64,000 nucleotides of DNA from Delphinus delphis. Lineage: Eukaryota > Chordata > Mammalia > Artiodactyla > Delphinidae. How positions within the stretch are numbered: the stretch's first letter is position 1; the number at the start of each line of letters is the position of its first letter. Below, piece by piece: positions 35,765 to 48,569 of this stretch. The translations under genes and the position numbers were made by a program. The notes beneath the pieces are model-generated. The model did not search any database. It saw only the letters and a list, made by a program, of their open reading frames with translations, and was not told the origin of the DNA. The DNA is taken from NCBI RefSeq assembly GCF_949987515.2, contig NC_082687.1:122865838-122929837 (forward strand), read 5' to 3'.

Positions 35765-37629
35765 GGTTTGATGGCTGCATCGCTTCTGTGCTGTACGGCG
35801 GAGAAAGTCTTCCTTTCAGCGGGAAGCACAGCTTGGCCTCCATTTCGAAGACGGATCCCTCAGTGAAGATGGGCTGTCGTGGCCCGAACATTTGTGCCAG
35901 TAACCCCTGCTGGGGAGATCTGCTGTGCATCAATCAGTGGCACGCGTACAAGTGCGTCCCCCCCGGGGACTGCGCCTCCCACCCGTGCCAGAACGGGGGC
36001 AGCTGTGAGCCAGGCCTGCACTCCGGCTTCACCTGTAGCTGCCCGGAGTCACACACAGGCAGGACCTGTGAGACGGTGGTGGCCTGTCTTGGTGTCTTCT
36101 GTCCTCCGGGGAGGGTGTGCAAGGCTGGAAGTCCTGGAGGGCACGTCTGTGTTGTGAGTCAGGGCCCCGAGGAGATCTCCCTGCCCCTGTGGGCCGTGCC
36201 TGCCATCGTGGGCAGCTGTGCCACCGTCCTGGCCCTCCTGGTCCTGAGCCTGATTCTGTGTAACCAGTGCCGGGGGAAGAAGGCCAAAAATCCCAAAGAG
36301 GAGAAGAAACCGAAGGAGAAGAAGAAAAAGGGAAGTGAGAACGTTGCTTTTGATGATCCAGACAACATCCCCCCCTACGGGGAGGACATGACCGTGAGGA
36401 AACAGCCCGAAGGGAACCCGAAGCCTGATATCATTGAAAGGGAGAACCCCTACCTCATCTACGATGAGACCGATCTTCCCCACAACTCAGAAACCATCCC
36501 CAGTGCCCCTTTGGCTTCACCGGAGCAAGAGATAGAGCATTATGACATCGACAATGCCAGCAGCATCGCCCCTTCAGACGCAGACATCATCCAACACTAC
36601 AAGCAGTTCCGCAGCCACACCCCGAAATTCTCCATCCAGCGGCACAGTCCGCTAGGCTTCGCCAGGCAGTCCCCCATGCCCTTAGGAGCTAGCAGCTTGA
36701 CTTACCAGCCTTCCTACAGTCAAGGTTTAAGATCCAGCTCCCTGAGCCACTCGGCTTGCCCAACTCCCAACCCTCTGTCTCGACACAGCCCAGCTCCTTT
36801 CTCCAAGTCCTCCACTTTCTACAGGAACAGCCCGGCCAGGGAATTGCATCTTCCGATAAGGGATGGAAATACTTTGGAAATGCACGGCGACGTGTGCCAA
36901 CCCGGCATCTTCAACTACGCCGCGAGGCTGGGAAGGAGAAGCAAGAGTCCTCAGGCCATGGCCTCTCATGGTTCTAGACCGGGGAGTCGCCTGAAGCAGC
37001 CAATTGGACAGATTCCTCTGGAATCTTCTCCACCAGTAGGACTCTCCATTGAGGAGGTGGAGAGGCTAAACACCCCTCGCCCTAGAAACCCAAGTATCTG
37101 CAGTGCAGATCACGGGAGGTCTTCCTCAGAAGAGGACTGCAGAAGGCCACTGTCCAGAACGAGGAACCCAGCGGATGGCATTCCGGCTCCAGAATCTTCC
37201 TCTGATAGTGACTCTCATGAGTCTTTCACTTGCTCAGAAATGGAATATGACAGGGAAAAACCAATGGTATATACTTCCAGGATGCCCAAATTATCTCAAG
37301 TCAATGAATCTGATGCAGATGATGAAGATAATTATGGAGCCAGACTGAAGCCTAGAAGATACCACGGCCGCAGGGCTGAGGGGGGACCTGTGGGCACACA
37401 GGCAGCAGCGCCTGGGGTTGCTGACAACACACTGCCCTTGAAGCTTGGGCAGCAAGCAGGGAATTTCAACTGGGACAACCTTTTGAACTGGGGCCCTGGC
37501 TTTGGCCATTATGTAGATGTGTTTAAAGATTTGGCGTCTCTCCCAGAAAAAGCAGCAGCAAACGAAGAAGGCAAAGGTGGGACCACTAAACCAGCCCCCA
37601 AAGATGGGGAAGCGGAACAGTACGTGTGA
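35765..37629 (+). CDS. FAT4: FAT4 terminal coding exon (likely exon 17): end of laminin-G 2, EGF modules, transmembrane helix, cytoplasmic tail
   Basis: The 1,865-nt exon starts in phase 1 (GFDGCIASVLYGGESLPFSG). Laminin-G 2 ends at CRGPN, followed by cysteine-rich modules: NICASNPCWGDLLC, the EGF CASHPCQNGGSCEPG to GRTCE (~35970-36072), and CLGVFCPPGRVC to HVC. The single membrane helix is 36181-36261 (LPLWAVPAIVGSCATVLALL then VLSLILC). A lysine-rich stop-transfer region follows at 36271-36333. The tail has ~455 residues, with Ser/Pro-rich blocks (SPLGFARQSPMPLG, RNPSICSADHGRSSSEEDC), an acidic ESDADDEDN patch, and a C-terminus ending EQYV at TGA 37627-37629. The FAT4 tail is known as the signalling part and is reported to bind the PDZ scaffold MPDZ. 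The exon is far GC-richer than its surroundings. The C-terminal sequence identifies FAT4 rather than FAT1-3. Confidence 0.98.
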
Positions 37630-38790
37630 CCTTTGTGTGCTGGCGTTATAAAAATATAAAAAACAAGCAACACTCAGACCATTGTAAGGTTGCCGAATAG
37701 GGTGGGTCACATTTGCAAAACAGGCCAGTATGAACTGGTGTTAGAGGAAAACTTAAAAATAATAACCACAATGCTGCTGAAACAGACTCAGAACAACTCT
37801 TTAATTTAAATATGTTTGGTTGAATTTCTTTTCCTGCATGCATTGTATTTTGTAACTAGTCATGTGGCATGCAGCGTTTGGAAAGGTTTTTCTTATTTAC
37901 CAGTGTTTGATTTGTGACTTTTAAAATTAATACCGTTGCCATTGCCGAAATGAACTTGTGCTTTTACGGTGGGGTATGTGTATTGTTTCCATTGTATTAT
38001 TATTGTCATGTTTTGCATTGCAAGATCCTTGAGGTTTAACCCATCTTTGTAAAGTGTAGAAAGAGCCCTCCTATCCTTGAATGAACGACTAAGTATTAAC
38101 ACTTTTCAGAATTATGGATTCCGTATTCGATGTTGCTCAGAAATGTCTGAATATTTGAATATGTTTGTCATGACAGTGGGTACTAAAATTAAGTCATTTT
38201 GTTCAGCACTTTAGAACTTTCTTACAAAGTTTTGCTAAAAATTCCGAATCTTTTTTGTAAACAATTTTGGTCTTCTGACTTTCATCAGGCTTCCACTTGG
38301 AACAAAATGTTGTCCCCAGAACTCTGCCGCTCTCCTGCTGTGGAAAGATGTCCTAACAACACGTCTCAGAGACACTTTTAAAAGTTATTTATTGAAAAAT
38401 GTTCTATGCTTTTAAAATTTTAAAGAATCAACCTAAAGAAAGCCTATGATTGGACTTAGTTTTCAGCCATTTAACATTTACCCCAAGTACCCAGTTTTTA
38501 TAATTTATATAAAGTCAAATTTCAACACTTCTTACTTTCTGTCATTTTGTAGACCCTTTTTTTAATACTGTGTAAAAACTTTTTTTTACACCGAAGCTGT
38601 GTTTTTGATACTGATATTTTCCTATGCTGAATGGTTTTCTTACTTTCAGGGAAGGTAAGAAAATACCTTTTTTACATTTGTTACTTATGTAACGTTCATA
38701 TTTTTCACAGTTTGATATTTGTAACATACTGTATGCTTTCTACTTTTAAATGCCAATGATAGAATTAAAATATTTATTTAAAATACTTTG
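37630..38790 (+). other. FAT4: FAT4 3' UTR
   Basis: AT-rich sequence of about 1.16 kb follows the stop. It carries several AU-rich words (ATTTATTG at ~38385, TATTTATTTA at ~38770), which often affect mRNA stability. No AATAAA was found before the ATTAAA at 38764. The 3' boundary is inferred from that signal and may be off by tens of bases. Confidence 0.75.
38764..38769 (+). promoter_or_regulatory. FAT4: Likely FAT4 polyadenylation signal (ATTAAA)
   Basis: This is the common variant hexamer ATTAAA. A U/GU-rich stretch ('tagtgtactattaatttttc') lies ~30 bases downstream, so cleavage is expected around 38785-38795. Confidence 0.65.
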
Positions 38791-41574
38791 CCTTCATAGT
38801 GTACTATTAATTTTTCCTTTTTCCCATACTCTTTCCATGCCCAATTGAGAAAAGTCTTTACTTGTCAATAGGGTATGACAAGTTGAATGATAAATGGGCA
38901 ACATCATTTTCTTTAAAAAAACATGAGTATGGATAATTGCCAGAACAGATATTTTAAGGTCGCGTTAGTGCATTCCTACCTGTCAGAGTTCTTGGACTTC
39001 CCTAGAGCATAATGACTCTAGACTAGGTTGGACCTTAGGAGACTAACTTTGTTATGAGCCTGGTTTAAGCATTCTGGCAAAAAATGCTTGGAAGTTCCCC
39101 CTAGATATGTTCACTAAAGGCCAGCTTTGGACCAGGCTTATAATAATAAGAGTAGCAATGAATTAAAGCTAATTATGGGAAAATGTCTAGGTCTCATTTT
39201 CTCCAAGGATGCAGCCCCAACTTTTCTAAATCCAGTCGTGGGTAGGAAGAATGACAGTGAAAGCTCTGTAACGCATACCTGTGTTTAATTTATTGATCGC
39301 TCTGCTGCATAAATTCTAAACAAATTTTACGTTCTATCTTAGCCAAGACAAACCCCTGTTTTCGCATAGTCACCCAAGAGTGAAACAATCCAGGAGAAGA
39401 GACTAGCCCGGAAGAAATCCAGTGGTGAATAAATAGTTATATCTGAAATAACAGGACTTCTGCAAATTATGTCACAACCTCAGCACTTTTTGTAATTGAA
39501 TACCTGCCCCACACCTAATATTTGCTGAGAATATTATCCTCTACCACTGGTTGCCCCATAATGAATAGAGATTTTAACCGTATGTAAAAGTTCTCAGTAC
39601 ATAACATATGAAAAAGCTCTTAGTAAATAAAATATTTTAAATTAATAACAACAGATTGAGATCTGTGCCAGAATTATTGATAGAAAATAAAATGTGGGTA
39701 TAATCTAAATTATAGTATTCATATAACACAATTTAGGGACTGAGTGTAAGATGCTAATCTAATTTGGGGGGTTTTTTTGGTCACCTGCAATAAGCCAACA
39801 TATTTTAGTATTTCCCTATGAATTTTAGGATTATGAATCTATGCACCAAATATGGGAACATGTTGCTAGCTTTGCATAACTCAAAACAGGATACATTTTT
39901 CTTTCTGAGAAACTCTGAAGCATCTCAATGTCCTCAAGAATATAAACTCTATAATTGAGAACAGAGCTAAAAGCAAAATGATAAACATGATTATAGCTAA
40001 GGGTTAAGGAGAAGGAATGTGATGCCAGGATTCTGTATTCTAATTCTCTAGGAATTCTTTGTGAGCTAGAGAATTACTATTCCCTTGATTAATTAATCCC
40101 AGTTTCAGCATAAGATAGAATTTTTATTGGAAAATTTCTAGCCTTTGGTTCTTCTTTAAATCTTTTCCACTGAAGCAAGAACAATACTTATATAGCAAAA
40201 CAAATCAAAAATGTATGCAATGAAATTTTCACTCAAAATGGAAATTAATCCTTACCGAAACAGTGACATGACATAACATTACTGCAGTGGAATGGGGATT
40301 GAAGACAAACTGACAAGGTAACAATCCCCACAAATTAATTGCTAGTGGTGACCTGCAGTTTCACACATAAAATCATGCCTTCAGAATTTTAATCCAGCCC
40401 TTGCAAGGGTATATTGGATTACCTGGAATACAGTCACTCTTTGGGGCTCTTCCTGCATGTCTGTTGTGGAGGAAACATGACTTTCCTTCAGGTACACATA
40501 GAAAATATCTTAGTGGACATGTTGCCAGGAAAAGCAGCTTGTGATCACTTAGCCACAAGATCTGTGGGCTTGGATTGGCAACATGGCACAGGACTCCAAT
40601 CACTCAGCTCTTAAGGAGCCCATTGCTGTTGCTTTCAAGGCTCTTTCCAAAATCTTCTAAGTTCGCTGATTTCATTGACCACTTGTTCAGATATGTTAAA
40701 ATCATTTGAGGAAAACAGAGCATCATAAGGGAGTGGAGGACAGCTTCTGCCTCACATGTTGCCCTTAAAATGTTTACCCACACAAAGGGTGATGAAAATG
40801 ATAACTGACTTAAACTATTGAAAGCTATGTTCTTTATATTTTATTTATAAGAAAAAAAATATATCATCCTGTGGCTTTATTACTTCCCGACAACACATCT
40901 AAAAAATCACTCTTTTCATGCAAATGCATTTTTATTCACTTGAATTCAACATTATGATAAAATTAATGTATAAAAGGTGAAAATGATTTTTAAATTTTGA
41001 ATCAGTAATTCAGCAATGCACTTTTCATTTTCTCATTATTTTATGTAATAGATTCAATTTTAAAAGGACTAACATTCTAAGATGACTGAATTTACATTCC
41101 CCTTAGGAAAAATAAGCCTAGAAATGAAATGTATTTTGGGATACATTTATTAGAGCTTTCAGTGTGAAATAAAATTAATTAATCTGTAATTAATCTAGTA
41201 TATATTCCTTAAAGGTATTTTGAGTGAAATGTCACATTATTAGTAATTTATATGGTTACCATTACTGAGCCAGCCAGCAGTTTTAATCGTTTATCAGTCC
41301 AAGAGTTATAGATCAGTATTATACATGATTCAGTACTTTCATTTATTGTTAATGAGGCAAAAGGCACTAATAAATTTTGGTGCATACAATTTTCATGCAT
41401 ACAGATAAATATCAGTGATTCAATTCTAACATAACCTATGCATCTATGATAATCATTGCAAGCAAATATATTCTAGACCAAAGTCCATGAAGTACAACAT
41501 TCTCCATCAACAAAGAAATAAACTGAGGTATAAAGAAGCTCAATGTCCTGGGTAAATCCATTTAATCACAGACA

Positions 41575-42160
41575 ATATCAAGTGTTCTTTACATGTCAGG
41601 CACTCTTCTAGATCATGGGATAAAACAGTGAAGAAAATAGACAAAGACCTTCCTCAAAGGAACTTACATTTTGGTAGAGGAGCTGGACAAGCCATCAATA
41701 AGTAACAAATACAGTAATAACTATGCAGTGTAATATCTAGTGGAGACAAACGCTTGCAAGCCAACTAAGGCAGTGTAAGGGCTAGATGTTGACTTGGGAG
41801 TGTGCCTGCTATTTTATTTTATTTATTTATTTGGCCACGCAGCACGCAGCACGGCTTGTGGGATCTTAGTTCCCCGACCAGGGATCGAACCCAGGCCCTC
41901 AGCAGTGAAAGCACCGAGTCTTAACCATTGCACCACCAGGGAATTCCTCCATGCTACTTTAGATGGGCTGGTCAGGGAGGGCCTCTCTGGGTAGGCGACA
42001 TTTGAGCAGAGCTCTGAAGGAGGCAGGAAAACAAGCCACGGACACGCGTGGGTGATGCTGTTGCAGGCAGAGGCGGTGGCATGGGGAATCCCCAAGTAGG
42101 AGACCATTCCATGTTAGAGGAACAGCCAGAGAGTCAGGGAGGCCAGATCATTGTCAATAC
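41575..42160 (-). repeat. L2-like relic, antisense, interrupted by a SINE
   Basis: Antisense L2 tail words are visible: 'tttacatgtcaggcactctt', 'gggataaaacagtgaagaaa', 'tcaaaggaacttacattttg', then after the SINE 'tggtcagggagggcctctct', 'acatttgagcagagctctga' and 'ccattccatgttagaggaac'. Confidence 0.65.
41812..41947 (-). mobile_element. tRNA-derived SINE, short antisense copy
   Basis: In minus orientation the head 'ggaattccctggtggtgcaa' is at ~41947. It contains 'gggttcgatccctggtcggg' and an A-rich tail (read as tttatt repeats). It has only the tRNA-related part, about 135 bp, and looks older than the GC-rich copies. The flanking duplication is imperfect. Confidence 0.85.
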
Positions 42161-42893
42161 ACCAGCAAAGACTGCACCACAGAAACCTTAGGGTCAAATG
42201 GATGTGAGGATAAAGCGTAAGAATGGAAATTCAGAACAGGCCCAGAAACAGAATGATTGTTGAAGCAAACCTTCATTTATGCATATTCTCTTGCAAAATA
42301 AGTGCATCTCCAAATGCAAAGGAAACCCTGAGAATGTGGATATGCGCTCACTCTGCATTGATGTCTAAGATCCCGAAGACAAAAGGAGAGATGTTTTTAA
42401 CTGAGATGAATGTCTGTGCTAACACTGATTCATGCGACCCTCCATGACCAATCCAAACCTGTACGTGTATTAATAGGAAGCATGTTAAGATATATAATAG
42501 TAAAGCAGTCTGTTTCCTTACTTCTGAGGCATTAATATATCCAAAGTATGTAATTCCTACCTTTTAGAAGGTTGTATAAATTTTAATTTTAAAAATTGAC
42601 TTCTATTTTTATGAAGCAGATGATTTGCAAAGAAAATTTTTCAAGTGGAATGAGATAGATTAATATTGGTAGGAAATGGTGGCAAACGAGATATCTCTAA
42701 GACATGTCGATAAATCTATGCCTAAATTTAAGGCAACTAAAGCTTGTCCAAATATCTCGTAATGAGTCTTTGTTTGTAATGAGTGTAGTTAACCTCCATC
42801 TTTGCATCATTAATAAACCTTTTTCAAAGTATGTTAGAATTTTAATAAGGATGCAAGTTGAGTGTAGTGAACTAGGATTAAGATATAAAGACA

Positions 42894-43241
42894 GGGGCTT
42901 CCCTGGTGGTGCAGTAGTTAAGAATCTGCCTGCCAATGCAGGGGACATGGGTTCAATCCCTGGTCTGGGAAGATCCCACATGCCACGGAGCGCATGGGCC
43001 CATGCGCCACAACTACTAAGCCTGCGCTCTAGAGCACACGAGCCACAACTACTGAAGCCCGCGTGCCTAGAGCCCATGCTCTGCAACAAGAGAAGGCACC
43101 GCAATGAGAAGCATGCTCACTGCAACGAAAAGTAGCCCCCACTCGCTGCAACTAGAGAAAGCCCGCGTGCAGCAGTGAAGACCCAACACAGCCAAAAATT
43201 TTAAAAAAATGATAATTAAATAATTGATTAATTTAGAAAAA
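42894..43241 (+). mobile_element. CHR-type SINE (long subtype)
   Basis: A full body runs from 'ggggcttccctggtggtgca' through 'gggttcaatccctggtctgg', the 'cacaactactaagcctgcgc' units and 'gaagacccaacacagccaaa' to an A-rich tail. A perfect 14-bp target duplication AAGATATAAAGACA lies at 42880-42893 and 43242-43255. Confidence 0.94.
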
Positions 43242-43447
43242 AAGATATAAAGACAAACTTTAGGCATTTACCAAGAAAACTCTTGGAAGTCTTTTTTTTT
43301 TAATGTACATATGACATACGTACAATGTATACATGTCAGACCCATAATTATGTTAGAATTCACATAGACAATTCTGACAAATGTGTAACTGACATCATAT
43401 AGGTAACTTAACGACTCTTTGTGTCTCTTAAAAGAATATGTTGGATG

Positions 43448-43575
43448 CCGCGATGAAGAGTGGCCCCCGCTTGCCGCAACTAGAGAAAGCCCTCGCACAG
43501 AAACGAAGACCCAACACAGCAAAAATAAATAAATTAATAAACTCCTACCCCCAACATCTTCTTTAAAAAAAAAAA
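43448..43575 (+). mobile_element. 5'-truncated CHR-type SINE (3' portion only)
   Basis: Only the 3' part of the long subtype is present: 'gtggcccccgcttgccgcaa', 'ctagagaaagccctcgcaca' and 'gaagacccaacacagcaaaa', plus an A-rich tail. A perfect 18-bp duplication AAAAGAATATGTTGGATG flanks it at 43430-43447 and 43576-43593. It therefore inserted in truncated form rather than being cut down later. Confidence 0.9.
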
Positions 43576-46500
43576 AAAAGAATATGTTGGATGGATGGAC
43601 AGACTCATCGAATCCTCATATATCATGTGATATATTCAAGGTAGAAATACTGAAAATATTTGTGGGAGAGTCTCCATATCTGAAGATATATAATTAAAAT
43701 GAAAAGACCCCAGAATGTTTAAAAGCACACTGCATAAAGGCAGAAAATTTCCAGGTGACCCATTTGGATACTTCCAATTTTATTAGTTTATGAATCAATT
43801 TGCCAAAGACCCAAATCAGTTTGCAAAGTATAAAGTGCAGTCATCATGGTATTCTGGCAGAAAGTTGGGATCTTAATCTGTGTACCATTCTAGCCCAAAT
43901 AAAATAACCACCAATGTACAAAGTTCTTTGGCAATGTCAATGAGTTCCCCGTTTCCAATTAAAACCATATTGTGTGTGGTACAGATGTTGATCAAAATAA
44001 GATTCTGTTTTGTCAGAGCTGACTGCTCACTTAAGTCATCCTTTCCTTACTGTATTCACACAGTCTTAGGCCAGAATGCTGTGGAGGATAGAGTTATTAG
44101 TACTTGACTTTGATGTCGAAAAGTAAGACATCTAGGGAATTATCTCTTCAGAAAAACAGTATGATTAAGACAATAAGTGCAGCATAACCTGCTCCAAAAA
44201 TACGTTAATTCTTTTACAGCTATGAGTCTGTAGAAAGAGATGTTGTACTGAATGAGGGGTAATGCTCATCAGAAAGTCAGATTATGAGATGGACTCTTTA
44301 TGAGAAACTGATAAATATGAGAAATGGCTTTGGATAAGTAGAAACTGAAAAGATGGCTGCCCTCTTTTGCTTTGGGAGAACTGTCATCATGAAACTTGAT
44401 TTGATGATCTCTACTAACAGGAAACCATTCATGTCTTTAACATGTTTCTTCTAACTGATGCAAAAAGCTTATGATAGCACGAGCTGCACACACTGATACA
44501 TGGATCTGGAGAGTGAATCAAAACCAGAATTTTTTTTTTCTTTTAAGTTTTATGGATAGTGATTATAGAATAGTGTTTCCTGAAAGAGGATGGTTTGGGC
44601 TGTCAGCATTGTAAGATAGAAAAAGTACATTCACATTTGAAATTGTCTGAATTTATGCAGCTTCAGATCAAGAACAGAATGAGACCAAGAAATATTCAAG
44701 AGATTTTGAAGTGGCAAAGTCAACTATCTATAATTTATAGGGAGCTTTCTATCCACATTAAAGCACAGTTCCTGGCCACTCTGCATTTAATGGGCCTTTC
44801 TAAATAGATACTTGTGGGACATTGAATTAAAGTTTAACTATTCCCTACAAATTAGTCTGTAAGTGAATCTTGGTAATGCATGCTTTTTAAAATTTGCTCA
44901 GCCTTGTCTGCCAAGTGCTGGGAAGAACTTGGTGAATAAAGATGACTTTTGCCTTCAAGAGGTTTGTGATTTTTGGTGACTAGACTCTTCCTTTCCCAAC
45001 ATACCTTAAATTTGCATAGCTCTGTTTTTGGAGAATTATTTCAATATTTTCAAAGACATTTCTCTTTGTACTCATGTGTGCTCCACATGCATTCTTTTGG
45101 ACAATTGATGTGATCAATAACTCCCTAAACTTTGGTAATCTGCTGCATTTCTAAAGTAACAAAATAGTAGGTTTAGTGAGTTTTAAAGAACACAAGTTCT
45201 TGAAGTAAGGCAATTGGCTGATACTTTTCAGCAGTTCCTTCATAGTCTAATTATGTAAGACTTAGTTAAAATTCCTGGCATTTGAGAGCTTTTGCCCTGA
45301 ACTAACTATTATCAGCTTTGTCTTATCCTTTACTACTACTTATTTTGAAACTGTTTCATTTGGTTTCAGGATTATACTTTTTCACAGAATTTGGTGTCAT
45401 CCATCCCCAGCAAAAAAAAATATGTTATCCAGATTCATCATGGTTTATTGAGTTTGTGAGAAATAAAGCTGAAGTATAATTTGGGTAAAATTACTGAATA
45501 ATTACCTCTGACAAGTTGTCTAGCTATCTCAAAGTTCCATTTGCCTTCCAATTCCAATGATTTTAATTTTCCATTTTAATTTCTCTGGACTCCATTCAAA
45601 TTGTTATAGGATCCATTTGTGGCTGTATTCTGTGGAAAGGAAACATTCAAAACTGTGAAGAAAAAAAGAATAACCAAATGGTTCATGCTTTTTTCTGACA
45701 TTTTTGTTTTTCCAACCATATATTTTTCTAATTATTCATGAGAAACTGAATAAAATACCTCTATGTGTCCTGTTTTTTCTTTCTTTTTCTAAATTTCCCC
45801 TGGAGTATTCAATGTAATTTCATATTACATTTTAAGTCTTTCATTTAAGCAGATTACATATCCCCTAAAAGGTACTGCATGAAATACCTGGCAAAAAATA
45901 GCTTTATAGACTCAGTAATCATCATGAGATAACTTGAAAAATATAATCTATTGTCAGAGTGTAAACGATATTATCACCATTAATGTCACAAGACAAAAGA
46001 AATATATCTTTATACACTGAATTCTACTCTGAATGTGTTTTAGATAACAATTCATTGCTGCTTTTTTTATAGTATTAATCAGAAAACTTAGTTTTACTTT
46101 ATGATTCTACCAACCTTAGTTATATTTTGTTTAATAAGTACTAGTAAAGGCCAATAACAAAGTAAAATACTGTAATAGTTTAACAGTAGCACTCTGTAAC
46201 AAAGACAATATCAGAGTAATGAATGGGGCAACGTGATGTAGAAAAACATTTTGCCTATAGTATCAAACACTGCAAAAATTTTTTGAAGTGTTTAAAATAT
46301 TGTCTCTCATAATGTCTCTCACAGTAAAGTCTTTTAATTCTGGGGATAATTGAGAATTTTGGAACAATTTCAGAGATAAGTACAAGAATATTAATTTCTG
46401 GTTTCATTAAGCTAAGGTGACCTCTTTAATATTTCCCCTACTGTTAAAATTGGTTTTAAAACATCAGCATACAGACAAGATTAGTTAATAAAGGAAGTGA

Positions 46501-47202
46501 AAGATAGCAATAAATCTAACAGTTGAGATACCCTTTCTTGTGACTACACTCTTTGATACAGACACGTGTTCACACACAGCTTAACAAAGAAAATTGTGAC
46601 CCTTTTTTAAATCAAAGCTTCTTGAGTATTTTTGCCAATTTGATACTGCTGAGACTTGAGGAAATAGTCTAACTTTCTCAAACAAGGATTTAAAAAGAAT
46701 GAATTTGCAGCCAATCTACTGAGTGTTCTCTTAATTCTAAAAGGATGGTTAGTAACTTACAGACAGGGGTGGTTCAGAGCGACTACTGAAGTTAAGGTTT
46801 AGAACAGGAGCCTGTCAGGTGAAGAGCTGGACCGAGCATCTCACACAGATGGAAGGGAATGAGCAAAGTCATCACAGTGTGAGGAGTTGCAGTGTTCCAG
46901 GACTTGAGAAGGGCCAGGGTGTTGCCATGTGTTGAGGGAAGTCTCAAAACGAGGAGTGAGGAGAAGCAGCCTTCAAATCACACAGATCCTGGGGTGATGC
47001 ATTTGCATCTTAAACTCTCTTAAATGTTCCCCACAAAACAGTCCAGTTAATCTCATCTATATGTTTGGTTGCTCAAAGTAACTTTTTTTTTTTAATCTTA
47101 GAAGCTACATATAAGATTTTGATAACAGAGACTTCTGTCATTTGACTTACAAAAAATGGGACAAGCAGGCAATACACGAGTCCAAGTTACCTATGTATAT
47201 CT

Positions 47203-47421
47203 TTTTTTTTTTTTTTTTTTTTTTTTTTTGCGGTACGCGGGCCTCTCACAGTTGTGGCCTCTCCCGTTGCGGAGCACAGGCTCCGGATGCGCAGGCTCAG
47301 CGGCCATGGCTCACGGGCGTAGCCACTCCGCGGCATGTGGGATCTTCCCGGACCGGAGCACGAACCCGTGTCCCCTGCATCAGCAGGAGGACTCTCAACC
47401 ACTGCGCCACCAGGGAAGCCC
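47203..47421 (-). mobile_element. CHR-type SINE (short, GC-rich subtype), antisense
   Basis: It reads from a ~29-base T-run (the A-tail) through 'gcggtacgcgggcctctcac' to 'ccaccagggaagccc' at 47421. The duplication ATGTATATCTTTTT flanks it (from 47193 and from 47422). Its body closely matches the SINEs at 17895, 55813 and 58800. Confidence 0.93.
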
Positions 47422-48569
47422 ATGTATATCTTTTTTGAAGAATGAGCACTAAGAACACTTACGGCGAGTATCTTTCTTCCACACACTGAATATTCACTGA
47501 TCACTTCATTTGTGTAAGCTACAACACCATCAGTCTAAATCAAGACTGATTACCCAGCACTTGATTTCTATTACAAAATCTGTAAGACACATGAAATTAA
47601 AATGTATCTCTAAATTATAGTTAATTCTTAATTTGCCTCTGTAATTTAGTTTTTTTAAATAAAAATTTATTAAAGAATTAATGACAAAACATAATAATAA
47701 GCATAAATAGTAAAACAACGAACATAGAATTACCAAGAACCCAATCCCTATGTAACACTGTGTACATTCTTACTGTTAAACATGGTCTTATCCAGTGTGA
47801 TTTAGTTTTGTCAATAGTTGAAATAAATCTCTTCTCAGTAATTGCCGTAGGTGTACCCATGTGATAGTTTAAAAAATAATAACTTTCTCACACAATTTAC
47901 GTTAAGATGTTTCTTTGATAAGCAGTTGTGAGCCACGGCTCTTCAAGCCTGTCATACCACAGTCATTACCATCATCATCTGTGACCCTGCCTTTTGCATT
48001 CAGCATCGTTAGGGATTCTTCAGTGTCAAATGGTGAACTAGTGCCTTCCTGCTTCAAACCAGGCCGGCTTGTCAGCTCTTTTTATTTCTCTGAAGTCTAC
48101 GGCTAAGCCAGTGTTTGATGCTTGCCCTCACTGCTGGCAGCCAACCCATTTCATCCCATCTTATGACAGCTGTCTAGGTCTTACTGTCATCCATTCTCTA
48201 CACAATTCGAATGCAATGAGATCATGTCATGGTAAACAAATTTCACTCTTTATAATCGTGCTACATAATTAAATCGTCATGGACTACAAAAGAATCCCCC
48301 TTTCATTTTTATTTAAGACCCCAGTGAATTTCCTTCCTTTGGAATCAGGAACCTATTAGAATCATGGTAAGCTCTGGCTAAAAGTTTGGAGAATAATGAT
48401 CACTCTCCTATCAGGGTTTTTTGTTTGTTTGTTTTTTATTTTTGTTTTGTATTTAGTGTATTTTGTGCTGATCATACTGGAGCATGTAAGAATGGTATAA
48501 AATAATGTCTAAGTACTAGGGACAATGTGATTTATTGATGAGACATACTTATGTCAAAAATTACAAAAA

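Noticed and set aside
36049..36483. 144-residue minus-strand frame and other shadow frames in the last FAT4 exon
   Set aside because: They overlap the well-supported FAT4 coding frame and owe their length to its GC-rich codons.
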